Assembly: GCA_947503265.1 (NCBI GenBank)
Contig: CANNDC010000011.1
Span: forward strand, 62,001 to 126,000
DNA from: an uncultured Alteromonadaceae bacterium
GTDB taxonomy: Bacteria; Pseudomonadota; Gammaproteobacteria; Enterobacterales; Alteromonadaceae
Direction: 5' to 3'
Length of the DNA stretch: 64,000 nt
The notes beneath the pieces are model-generated. The model saw only the letters and a program-made list of their open reading frames with translations. It was not told where the DNA came from and searched no databases. Of this stretch, positions 1-8,414 are shown piece after piece (the stretch's first letter is position 1; every line of letters starts with the position of its first letter). The position numbers and the translations under genes were made by a program.

Positions 1-1
1 A

Positions 2-781
2 AATTTTGATAATACATTGGCACAAGAGATCCTCGCTGAGAATGGAGTTGAGTTACGTTTAGAAGAATTGCGTGAAATTACCGGTAAATATCATGATGGT
101 CTATCCGTTTTGAATACGGAAAGTTTCAGTGCAAGTCGACCTGTTCCTCAAAATGTTGATGGTTGGCTAGAAATTGCAGAAGAGAAGAATTTAAATTTGA
201 TGGTTAACAAACTTGCTAGAGAAATCGCTAAGGAAGATATTTCCTCTGCAAAAGCTGGTCACTATCCGACGCTGACCCTAACTGCTTCGACAGGGAGTAA
301 TGACACAGAGATCAATGGCAATAGCAGTTTTCCTGCCAGAGACAATGACTCAATTGGTCTTCGCTTAAATATTCCAATTTATGAAGGTGGACGCGTTTCG
401 GCTCAGACTGCTCAGGCTAGATACAGATATGTGGCAGCCAGCGAAAACCTTGAATTGGCGCACCGCTCTACCGTACGTTCAGTCAGAAGTTCTTACAATG
501 ATGTCATTGCCGCCACGTCGACAATTCGAGCCCTTGAGCAAGCTGTTGTATCTGCCCAAAGTGCCTTGAAAGCAACAGAAGCAGGTTTTGATGTTGGTAC
601 AAGGACGATTGTTGATGTATTGAATAGCACGAGAAACTTGTTTGATGCACGTCGCAATTTGGCTGGAGCGAGATACGACTTCATTTCGTCAGTTTTAGAG
701 CTGAAAAGTGCCGCTGGTAATCTAACGGAACAAGATTTAGTCGACATCAACCGAGGCCTGACATTGCCCTCAGCAAGCTAA
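2..781 (+). CDS. tolC: TolC outer-membrane efflux channel, C-terminal part
   Basis: The reading frame is open from the first bases of the window, so the true start lies upstream; about 260 C-terminal residues are seen. TolC-family proteins form the trimeric outer-membrane/periplasmic tunnel used by RND efflux pumps and type I secretion. The segment has the family's second-repeat features: a conserved 'PIYEGG' strand turn (as in PIYQGG of E. coli TolC), long Ala/Gln-rich helices before and after it, and the 'GTRTIVDVLN' helix entry near the end. It is followed by a strong terminator. The family call is firm; TolC itself rather than a paralogue is inferred from overall resemblance. Confidence 0.88.
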   Translation, partial: NFDNTLAQEILAENGVELRLEELREITGKYHDGLSVLNTESFSASRPVPQNVDGWLEIAEEKNLNLMVNKLAREIAKEDISSAKAGHYPTLTLTASTGSNDTEINGNSSFPARDNDSIGLRLNIPIYEGGRVSAQTAQARYRYVAASENLELAHRSTVRSVRSSYNDVIAATSTIRALEQAVVSAQSALKATEAGFDVGTRTIVDVLNSTRNLFDARRNLAGARYDFISSVLELKSAAGNLTEQDLVDINRGLTLPSAS

Positions 782-790
782 CTATCGTCA

Positions 791-828
791 AAACTCTGCT
801 GCGTCATGCATGGGCGCAGCAGAGTTTT
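791..828 (+). terminator. Rho-independent terminator after tolC
   Basis: A 13-bp perfect inverted repeat (AAACTCTGCTGCG at 791-803, CGCAGCAGAGTTT at 815-827) with an 11-nt loop, starting 9 nt after the tolC stop codon. The downstream arm ends in TTTT followed by a T-rich stretch. Confidence 0.8.
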
Positions 829-921
829 CGATTTCTTATTTTTCACTTCTTTGGTAACTGGTTGACTCTAACAACAATTCGATTACTCTAACGACGTTTT
901 CTATAGACCAACTGAGATCGT

Positions 922-1734
922 ATGCAGGCATCCACACTTCAATCTAAATTTATCCGAATCCGTTCAAACAAGATATTTGAACTGCTGGTGATTACTGTAA
1001 TTATCTTTTCAGCGCTTCTAGTTGGTGCAAAAACCTATGAAATATCTGATACCGCACAAACCGCACTCTTGTTTATGGATTGGTTCATCACTATTTTCTT
1101 CCTTACCGAAATTACCATAAGGTTTGTTGCAGAGCCGAGAAAGTTAGATTTTTTCAAAAACTTTTGGAACTTGTTTGATACCCTGATAGTGGTTATTAGC
1201 ATTATTCCTGCCGACAACACGGACATGGCCATCATTGCCAGATTAGTCAGGGTGTTTCGTGTTTTAAGAATGATTTCGATCATACCTGAACTGCGTTTGT
1301 TGCTCACTTCGTTGATTAAAGCCATGCCGCAACTCGGTTATGTCATGCTTCTCATGTTTATCATCTTTTATATCTATGCCGCTATAGGTAGCACGCTGTT
1401 TGAAGATATCAACCCAAATTTGTGGGGAGATATCACTATTTCAATGCTAACTCTATTTCGTGTTATGACGTTCGAAGATTGGACTGACGTGATGTACGAA
1501 ACTATGACCGTGTATCCTTTAAGTTGGATATTTTATCTTACCTTTATATTCCTCTCGGCTTTCGCCTTCTTGAATATGGTAATTGGCATAGTGGTCAATG
1601 TAATGGAACAGGAAAACGCTAAAGATAGAGCAGAACGTATGGAAGCCAGTGGAGAGCCTACAATTCAGGACTTGTCAGAGCAACTTGCCGATATTCAAAA
1701 ACAGTTAACAGAACTATCCAAAGACAAAAAATAA
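922..1734 (+). CDS. Single-domain voltage-gated cation channel (BacNav/NaChBac type)
   Basis: A 270-residue ion transporter with six membrane segments, which would assemble as a homotetramer. S4 (about residues 104-118) carries four arginines spaced every third residue (RLVRVFRVLR), the voltage sensor. The pore loop has the filter T183-F-E-D-W-T-D189. The C-terminus (about 248-268) is an amphipathic heptad-like helix, as in the tetramerising coiled coil of bacterial sodium channels. The filter differs from the sodium-selective TLESW of NaChBac by an Asp after the Glu and another Asp at the last position, a pattern associated with calcium preference (inference). It is monocistronic, between the tolC terminator and a convergent lipoprotein gene. 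Confidence 0.85.
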   Translation: MQASTLQSKFIRIRSNKIFELLVITVIIFSALLVGAKTYEISDTAQTALLFMDWFITIFFLTEITIRFVAEPRKLDFFKNFWNLFDTLIVVISIIPADNTDMAIIARLVRVFRVLRMISIIPELRLLLTSLIKAMPQLGYVMLLMFIIFYIYAAIGSTLFEDINPNLWGDITISMLTLFRVMTFEDWTDVMYETMTVYPLSWIFYLTFIFLSAFAFLNMVIGIVVNVMEQENAKDRAERMEASGEPTIQDLSEQLADIQKQLTELSKDKK

Positions 1735-1755
1735 AAAGCAACGTGAGTATTGTTC

Positions 1756-1779
1756 GAGGCTACCCATATGAGTAGCCTC
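1756..1779. terminator. Hairpin between convergent genes
   Basis: An 8-bp perfect stem (GAGGCTAC / GTAGCCTC) with an 8-nt loop lies between the 3' ends of the channel gene and the TPR lipoprotein gene. There is no long T-run on either side, so it may be a weak bidirectional terminator. Confidence 0.45.
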
Positions 1780-1790
1780 AAAAGATTGCT

Positions 1791-4532
1791 TTAGATACTA
1801 AACTTCTTGCGAAGATCGATGATTCTGGCTTCTGAACCTTCACTGGTAAATTTACGCTCTGTTAATTTACGACGCGCTAAGTTGATATTGCCATTGTTCG
1901 CTAAGGTTTCGACATAGTTTAGATATATCTCTTCATTTCTCATTTCAGCGTTGACTGCTCTGTCATAAAACTTAATCGCTTCTTCATACTTCTTCTGCTT
2001 AGCAAGTGCTTGTGCCAGCGTATCGATCGCATCCGCATTATCAGGGCGCTGTTCAACGGCTTGTCGAGCATACTTTTCAGCTTCGGCCAACCGTCCTTCT
2101 TGGGTATAGAGATAAGCAAGGTTGTTTAATACAACGAAGTTATTCGGATTAAGTTTTAAGGTTTCTTCGTAGGTTTTGATCGCCGAATTTTCGTTAGCAG
2201 TGATTTGTCTCTCAGCTAACAGCATTTTCGCTGCAATGTCTTGTGGGTATTTCTCGGCATGGGATTGAATAAGTGCAAGGGACTCTTGTGACTTCTCTAA
2301 CCGTTCTAAGTTACCCACCAGAAGCACCAGATTACGGCTGTTTGGAATATTTTTATATACTTCTTCAGACAGTGGTAACGCTTCCTGATTTTGTTGCTCA
2401 GAAAGCAACATACGAGCTTTAAAGCCTTTTACAACAGGAAGGTCACGAGTTTGCAACGGCAACTTTTCATACAATTCACTGGCTTTCTCAAATTGCCCAG
2501 CCATCACGGAAAAGTGGACCTGCATTATTCTCACTGCCATATCGTCGGCTTTTTCAAGGTATGCGGTACTGAGCTTTGCGCCTTCGGCGAATTTATTTTG
2601 CGCATCCAAAATTAACAGTTTACCGACATTCGCTTCTTTATTGTTTGGCACCAAAGCTAACCATTTGTCGTAATGATCCTCTGCTTGATTAGCGTCACCA
2701 AGGCCCAACAACGCTTTGCCTTTAAGCGCCCAGTAGGTAAGCGGAGTTTCTTCGTTTTCTTCTATATTTTTGGTCACCTCAATGACCTTTGCGAATTCAT
2801 TTTCAGAAAGGTGCATTCTGCCTAACAATAATTGTAAATCTTTGCGCTCAGGATTGGTCTTGACCGCATCAAGGGTTGGCTGCATACCCTCTTTCCCTTG
2901 TTGCTCTTTTTTCTTAAGCAAATAATATGAAGCTAAAGCAGGGACGAAATCAGGACGCTTTTCTAACAAGCCATTTAACCTTGCCTCACCCTCTGCTGTA
3001 TTTCCGCGCAACAAATCGATATTTGCTAAAGCCAATACAACCAAGCCATTGTCTTCAGAAAGTTCTTTTGCTTTGCTGTATTCAATTACCGCATTGTCAT
3101 AGTCTTGGCGCTTCGCATAAATTTCACCCTGCAACATATACGCTTTGAAATCGTCTGGGTTGGTTGCTTTCCAATCCATGGCGAGTTGCTCCGCTTTATC
3201 TAGTTGATTGGTTGCTAAATACGCATTCGCCAGAGTGGTCTTAGTGACATCTAATTCTGGGCTTTTTTCTAGCGCTTTTTCCAAATCAATGATGCCGTCA
3301 ACATCATTTAAAGACAGGCGTAACACTCCCAAACGAGTTAAGTCTTCTGCTGATTGGCTAATCTGAGCTGAACGCTCGACCACTTCTTTCGCTTCTTTAA
3401 TGTTGCCCGAACGGATTAACTCATAACCCGTCTTTGAGAATAGTTTGGCATCTTGTTCATTCAACTCTTCAAGATTGGCAAGAACATCACTTGCATCATC
3501 ACTCATACCCAGCTCTAGTTGGCTGGCCGCTAACATTTTCATCCCTGGATGATCAGCAGGTAATGAGCTAGCAATAAATGACAGATGACGATTGGCTGCT
3601 TCATAGTCTTGTTGCAAATAAGCCGCATAGCCAGCGATCAATCGAAGTACCGGATCACCGCGCCCACTTTGAATCGCTTTTTCCGAATAGCTTTGCGCAT
3701 CTGGATAGTTTTCTTTAACTGCACTGATAACACCCTTCAATTGATTTAGCAGTGGGTTTTCAGCATTTATTTCAAGTAATTGATCAACATAAGGCTCCGC
3801 TTCCAACGGCTTTGCGTTATCAACCAAAAGTTTAGCGAGCACAAATTTGGTTTGGGTGTCAGATGGATAAACTTCAACATACTTTTTATAGACTTCAGCC
3901 GCCTCATCTATTCGACTAAGACGCAACAACAACTGCCCTTTCAATTTTAGTAGCTCTGGGCTTTCTGGATACTGTTCACTGAGTTGAGAAATGCTATCGA
4001 ATGCACCTTCATTGTCTTGAGCAATTAGCTTTTTATAAACGGGCACTAACCCCGCATAAACAGAAGTTGCTTGGATTTTTTCTAATTCAATAATCAGTGC
4101 GTTTGCTTCATCTAATTTCTCAAGTTGCAACAATGACTGCAATTTGAAGAATCCAACTTCCACTTCCTGCTCGGGCGTCATGCCTGCTTCAGTGTGATCA
4201 ATTTCACTCAATGCAGCATAAGCACCGGTTTTTTGGTAAGACTGAGAAAGCAGTGGAATCACTTCAGATGCTGGGTGACCAAATTCTAATGCTCTATTCA
4301 GTTCTTTTTCTGCGCTTTCATATTGTTTTAAAGCTGTATAAGCGCGTCCAAGTTCAAATCGAGCAATCGCAGACTTGGGATCTTTTTGAATAGCATTTTT
4401 TAATTCTACTACCGCCGATTCCATTCTTTCTTCTGCAATAAATGCTTGTGCCGCAGAAACGTGTTCTTCACTTGTTTTTTGTGAGCAGCCAAACAACAAA
4501 ACAAGCCCGAGTAACAAAAAAGTGATTCTCAT
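1791..4532 (-). CDS. prsT: TPR-repeat lipoprotein, PEP-CTERM/exopolysaccharide system type (PrsT)
   Basis: A 913-residue predicted lipoprotein: hydrophobic leader ending in a lipobox with Cys16 (LLFGC), then an almost continuous array of tetratricopeptide repeats to the C-terminus. Length and N-terminal repeat pattern (A..FI....ESAVVELKNAIQKDP....ARFELGRAY) match PrsT, the TPR protein that accompanies XrtA-type exosortase and exopolysaccharide loci. In those systems it is thought to scaffold export at the envelope. No exosortase, PEP-CTERM substrate or glycosyltransferase lies in this window, so the gene is isolated here. The TPR lipoprotein call is secure; the PrsT assignment is from family resemblance. 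Confidence 0.78.
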   Translation of the reverse strand: MRITFLLLGLVLLFGCSQKTSEEHVSAAQAFIAEERMESAVVELKNAIQKDPKSAIARFELGRAYTALKQYESAEKELNRALEFGHPASEVIPLLSQSYQKTGAYAALSEIDHTEAGMTPEQEVEVGFFKLQSLLQLEKLDEANALIIELEKIQATSVYAGLVPVYKKLIAQDNEGAFDSISQLSEQYPESPELLKLKGQLLLRLSRIDEAAEVYKKYVEVYPSDTQTKFVLAKLLVDNAKPLEAEPYVDQLLEINAENPLLNQLKGVISAVKENYPDAQSYSEKAIQSGRGDPVLRLIAGYAAYLQQDYEAANRHLSFIASSLPADHPGMKMLAASQLELGMSDDASDVLANLEELNEQDAKLFSKTGYELIRSGNIKEAKEVVERSAQISQSAEDLTRLGVLRLSLNDVDGIIDLEKALEKSPELDVTKTTLANAYLATNQLDKAEQLAMDWKATNPDDFKAYMLQGEIYAKRQDYDNAVIEYSKAKELSEDNGLVVLALANIDLLRGNTAEGEARLNGLLEKRPDFVPALASYYLLKKKEQQGKEGMQPTLDAVKTNPERKDLQLLLGRMHLSENEFAKVIEVTKNIEENEETPLTYWALKGKALLGLGDANQAEDHYDKWLALVPNNKEANVGKLLILDAQNKFAEGAKLSTAYLEKADDMAVRIMQVHFSVMAGQFEKASELYEKLPLQTRDLPVVKGFKARMLLSEQQNQEALPLSEEVYKNIPNSRNLVLLVGNLERLEKSQESLALIQSHAEKYPQDIAAKMLLAERQITANENSAIKTYEETLKLNPNNFVVLNNLAYLYTQEGRLAEAEKYARQAVEQRPDNADAIDTLAQALAKQKKYEEAIKFYDRAVNAEMRNEEIYLNYVETLANNGNINLARRKLTERKFTSEGSEARIIDLRKKFSI

Positions 4533-4862
4533 ATGTTAATTCTTCCGGTAAATAAGTTAATGTGATGCTACAAGGCTTCACATAATTTTAATAGTCGATA
4601 ACGTGTTTATCTTACAAAAACATGGGACTAACTTCATCTTACTCGACTAAAACGGCAAATCTCAAAAAAAACCGTAAAAATACGCGTTTTTAGCCGTTCT
4701 TTTGGTTTGAGAATTGGTATAAAACCTCTCAATCTAATATAATGCCGCTTTTAAAACACCACACCGGCCAAAACGGCAAATGTGAAGCTCGTCTAACGAT
4801 CTGTGACCCAGTAATTTGGAAGTAATTGTTGAAATTAGCGTGCCGGTAACTAGGGATCCTTG
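4533..4862 (+). other. Intergenic region upstream of deaD
   Basis: A 330-bp non-coding stretch between the divergent prsT-like and deaD genes. It holds a good sigma70-like promoter (annotated separately) and a 12-bp direct repeat AAAACGGCAAAT at 4649-4660 and 4770-4781, one copy on each side of that promoter. The transcript would have a leader of about 115 nt before the deaD start; long leaders are typical of cold-shock helicase mRNAs. No small gene is convincing. Confidence 0.5.
4714..4743 (+). promoter_or_regulatory. Predicted sigma70 promoter for deaD
   Basis: TTGGTA (4714-4719), 18-nt spacer, perfect TATAAT (4738-4743), directed towards deaD, whose start lies about 120 nt downstream. Confidence 0.55.
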
Positions 4863-6590
4863 ATGACCACCAACGTTGATATCACTTTTAAAGATTTAAA
4901 TCTACCTTCTGAATTGTTACAGGCAATTGAGAAAGTAGGCTACGAAAAACCCTCTCCTATACAAGCAGAAAGTATTCCGCTTATTCTAGATGGCCACGAT
5001 CTACTTGGACAAGCACAAACTGGTACGGGTAAAACTGGCGCATTTGCCTTACCCATGTTGGCGAATTTAGATATTGAAAAAAGCCACACACAATTGCTTG
5101 TGCTTGCACCAACTCGAGAACTAGCGATTCAAGTAGCAGAAGCGTTTCAAGTTTATGCCAGCTTTTCTAAAAAAATACGTGTATTGCCTGTTTATGGCGG
5201 CCAATCTTATGACAATCAAATCCGCCAACTCAAGCGCGGTGTTCAAGTTGTTGTCGGTACACCGGGTCGAATAATAGACCACATTAAGCGCGGTACACTT
5301 AAACTCGATAAACTAAAATTCTTGGTACTTGATGAAGCCGACGAAATGTTGCGCATGGGCTTTATCGATGACGTTGAATGGATATTGAGTCATGCGCCAG
5401 AAGAACGTCAAACCGCTTTATTTTCAGCAACTATGCCGGATGCAATTCGAAAAATAACTAAGCGTTATTTGAACGATCCTAAGCACATTAAAATTGAGTC
5501 AAAAGTCAGCACTGCTAGCACCATCAGGCAGCGTTATTGTCAGATTGCAGGACATCATAAATTAGAAGCCTTGACCCGAATTCTAGAGGTCGAGGAATTT
5601 GATGGCGTTATCATCTTTGTTCGAACCAAAACTGCGACTGTAGAATTAGCAGATAAGCTTTCTGCACGTGGTTACGATGTTGAACCCTTGAATGGTGATA
5701 TTGCGCAAAACGCACGTGAACGAACGGTTGATAGACTGAAACAGGGTAAGATCGACATACTAGTAGCAACCGACGTAGTTGCACGTGGATTAGACGTTGA
5801 AAGAGTTAGCCATGTAATAAACTATGACGTGCCATACGATACTGAATCCTATGTACACCGAATTGGTCGTACTGGCCGTGCTGGACGTCAAGGTGATGCG
5901 ATTTTGTTTATCTCTCATCGTGAAAAGCGCATGTTATTTTCAATTGAAAAAGCCACGCGCCAATCCATAGAGTCCATGCCTATCCCGAGCATTTCTCAGT
6001 TAAATCAAACACGGTTGTCTCGATTCAAATCAAGCGTTATTGAAGCAATGGAAGATGATGCAATCGAAAGCTTGATCCCAATTGTCGAATCCATACAAAA
6101 AGAAACCGAAGCGTCACCAGAAAAAATCATGGCGGCACTAGCAAAAATTGCCCAAGGTGATGAGCCTCTTATTTTGCGTGAAGGCGATAGACCAGACCTC
6201 AATGCAAAACCTAAATACGAACCTCGGGATAGAGATCGTGGTGGTAGAAGTGATAGAGGGCAAAGAGAAGAGCGTCGTGGAGCTGGAAAAAGACAAAGAA
6301 CGTCTAAACCTGATGAAGGTATGCAGCGTTACCGTATAGATGTTGGTCGTTCACATGGTGCCAAACCAGGTAACATTGTTGGTGCTATCGCTAACGAAGC
6401 CAACATCAGTAGTAAAAACATTGGTGCAATTGAAATTCATGATCATTTTAGTACAGTTGACTTACCACAGGGTATGCCTGCTGATACGAAAAAGGTGCTT
6501 CAAGGCACTCGTGTTGCTGGTCAACGACTATCGCTCAGAGAGTGGAGTGATGAGCCACCAAAACGTAAGCATCGTAAAAATAACGACTAG
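4863..6590 (+). CDS. deaD: ATP-dependent DEAD-box RNA helicase DeaD/CsdA
   Basis: A 575-residue cold-shock type RNA helicase acting in ribosome assembly and mRNA turnover. In order: Q motif (GYEKPSPIQ), Walker A AQTGTGKT (51-58), PTRELA, DEAD (157-160), SAT, then the second RecA domain with ARGLD and HRIGRTGRAG. An Arg-rich basic linker follows, then a DbpA-like RNA-binding domain at roughly 489-560 (starting RYRIDVG). The ATG at 4863 is preferred over the adjacent in-frame TTG at 4860, because GGGA lies at ribosome-binding distance. DeaD is favoured over SrmB/RhlE by the C-terminal domain and the basic linker. Confidence 0.95.
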   Translation: MTTNVDITFKDLNLPSELLQAIEKVGYEKPSPIQAESIPLILDGHDLLGQAQTGTGKTGAFALPMLANLDIEKSHTQLLVLAPTRELAIQVAEAFQVYASFSKKIRVLPVYGGQSYDNQIRQLKRGVQVVVGTPGRIIDHIKRGTLKLDKLKFLVLDEADEMLRMGFIDDVEWILSHAPEERQTALFSATMPDAIRKITKRYLNDPKHIKIESKVSTASTIRQRYCQIAGHHKLEALTRILEVEEFDGVIIFVRTKTATVELADKLSARGYDVEPLNGDIAQNARERTVDRLKQGKIDILVATDVVARGLDVERVSHVINYDVPYDTESYVHRIGRTGRAGRQGDAILFISHREKRMLFSIEKATRQSIESMPIPSISQLNQTRLSRFKSSVIEAMEDDAIESLIPIVESIQKETEASPEKIMAALAKIAQGDEPLILREGDRPDLNAKPKYEPRDRDRGGRSDRGQREERRGAGKRQRTSKPDEGMQRYRIDVGRSHGAKPGNIVGAIANEANISSKNIGAIEIHDHFSTVDLPQGMPADTKKVLQGTRVAGQRLSLREWSDEPPKRKHRKNND

Positions 6591-6953
6591 CACGTAGTGA
6601 AAGACGCTATTAACTAAACACGCTTTCAACTGGATTCATGGATGAGTCCAGTCTGGGTAGCGCACACTCAACTTTACTAGATTGAAAAGCTCATTTTATG
6701 GTTAGTGAATAATATAGTGTCTAGCAATACCTAGAAATTCACTACATAAGGACAGTCACTACATAAAAATTTACTATCGAAAAAATTACTACATAAAAAA
6801 ACACTACACGAAAGCTTGATACCCTTAAGAATTAATAACTAGTAACTTAATAGCTAAAAGAAATAATAATTTCGTTTTTATGCTTTGTTTAACTAAACAG
6901 AATGCCAGATAATCAATTCAAGCTCCAAGCACACTTAACATAGGCACTATTTA
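6591..6953 (+). other. Intergenic region between deaD and cysG
   Basis: 363 bp without a gene. Just after deaD is an 11-bp stem with one mismatch (6629-6639 / 6642-6652) without a T-run. The second half is very AT-rich and carries five imperfect copies of ACTACATAAA at 15-17-bp spacing (annotated separately). No tRNA or recognisable RNA element is seen. Confidence 0.5.
6741..6812. repeat. Phased short direct repeats, ACTACATAAA-like
   Basis: Five units begin at 6741, 6758, 6773, 6788 and 6803: ACTACATAAG, ACTACATAAA, ACTATCGAAA, ACTACATAAA, ACTACACGAA. The period is 17, 15, 15, 15 bp. They lie about 140-210 bp upstream of the cysG start in AT-rich DNA. Confidence 0.6.
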
Positions 6954-8363
6954 ATGCGCTACTTCCCCATTTTTATTGATACACAGGAACTAAATTGCCT
7001 TGTAGTTGGCGCTGGAGAAGTTGCGGCAAGAAAAGTCGAATTGCTTGAAAAGACCCACGCTTCAATTAAGGTTGTCGCTCCTTGGGCCTGCTCGACTGTG
7101 CTAAAGATGCAAGAATCTGGACGAATTAAGTTGATCAACCGAGAATTTGAAGAAGCTGATTTAGATAATCGCAAAGTCGTGTTCGTTGCGACCGACAATA
7201 GTGAACTTAATGAACAGATTCACGATCTAGCTACGAGCAGGGGAATTCTTGTTAACGTTGTCGATAACACGCCCCTTTGTAAGTTCATTACTCCGTCAAT
7301 TATTGATCGCTCCCCCATCGTCATTGCCATGAGCAGCGGCGGTGTTGCGCCCGTTTTATTGAGATACCTCCGTCAAAAATTGGAATCCTGGATACCTGCA
7401 AAAATCGCCAGACTAGGCCGTTTCTCGGAAAAATTCAGAGAACAGGTTAAAAATACGCTTGATTCAGTCACCGCCCGACGATACTTCTGGGAGGATGTGC
7501 TTGATGGACCCATTGCCGAACAAATTTTAAATGGCAACGAGAACGCAGCAGACGAATTGTTTCAAGACAAACTCAATGAACATAATCAAGCCGGTAGCGA
7601 AGGTGAAGTCTATTTGATCGGGGCGGGACCAGGTGATCCTGAACTACTCACGTTCAAAGCGTTGCGACTGATGCAAAAAGCTGATGTTGTTGTCTACGAC
7701 AGACTGGTTTCGAAAGAAATTATGGAAATGGTTCGTCGAGATGCTGAAAAGATTGACGCAGGGAAAAAGAAGAGTAAGCACACACTACCGCAGGAAGATA
7801 TAAATTCCCTATTGGCAAGCGAAGCTAAAAAGGGCAAGCGGGTAGTCAGGTTGAAAGGTGGTGACCCCTTCATATTTGGTCGAGGCGGTGAAGAGATTCA
7901 AACGCTGGTGGAACAGAACATTCGATTCCAAGTGGTTCCCGGTATCACTGCGGCGAGTGGCGCATCTAGTTATGCAGGCATTCCCCTAACCCATAGAGAC
8001 CATGCCCAGTCAGTCGTTTTTGCCACTGGCCACTTAAAAGATAATAGTATTAATTTGGATTGGCCTGCCTTGGTGCAAAAAAACCAAACTGTGGTGTTTT
8101 ACATGGGGCTCACAGGTTTGAGCATTATTCAGGAAAAATTGATGGAACATGGTATGTCGCCAAACATGCCTGTTGCCTTAGTCCAATCTGCTACAACAGC
8201 GGCGCAAAGAGTGGTTACAGGCACATTAGACCAAGCACAAAAATTGGCTGAAAAACACGATATAAAACCGCCCTCCTTAATCATTATTGGTACTGTTGTG
8301 AATCTCCACAGCGACTTGAGCTGGTTTAATCTGGAGCAAAACCTTTCATCTGTTATTGAATAA
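6954..8363 (+). CDS. cysG: Siroheme synthase CysG
   Basis: A 469-residue trifunctional enzyme making siroheme, the cofactor of sulfite and nitrite reductases. The N-terminal half (about 1-150) is the NAD-dependent precorrin-2 dehydrogenase/ferrochelatase with the dinucleotide motif VVGAGEVAARK. The C-terminal half (about 215-460) is the SAM-dependent uroporphyrinogen III methyltransferase with its GAGPGDPELLT loop and the RLKGGDPFIFGRGGEE motif. Length matches E. coli CysG (457). It stands alone here, without cysteine or nitrite-reduction genes beside it. Confidence 0.96.
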   Translation: MRYFPIFIDTQELNCLVVGAGEVAARKVELLEKTHASIKVVAPWACSTVLKMQESGRIKLINREFEEADLDNRKVVFVATDNSELNEQIHDLATSRGILVNVVDNTPLCKFITPSIIDRSPIVIAMSSGGVAPVLLRYLRQKLESWIPAKIARLGRFSEKFREQVKNTLDSVTARRYFWEDVLDGPIAEQILNGNENAADELFQDKLNEHNQAGSEGEVYLIGAGPGDPELLTFKALRLMQKADVVVYDRLVSKEIMEMVRRDAEKIDAGKKKSKHTLPQEDINSLLASEAKKGKRVVRLKGGDPFIFGRGGEEIQTLVEQNIRFQVVPGITAASGASSYAGIPLTHRDHAQSVVFATGHLKDNSINLDWPALVQKNQTVVFYMGLTGLSIIQEKLMEHGMSPNMPVALVQSATTAAQRVVTGTLDQAQKLAEKHDIKPPSLIIIGTVVNLHSDLSWFNLEQNLSSVIE

Positions 8364-8414
8364 CGGGTAAATAATCGCCTAATATAGTTACCTAACATAT
8401 TATTAGGTTGTGTT

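Noticed and set aside
493..750. Antisense open frame within tolC
   Set aside because: Shadow of the coding strand in another frame; no start signals, no family resemblance.
6629..6652. Hairpin after deaD as a Rho-independent terminator
   Set aside because: Stem of 11 bp with one mismatch and a 2-nt loop but no U-tract; noted only in the intergenic description.
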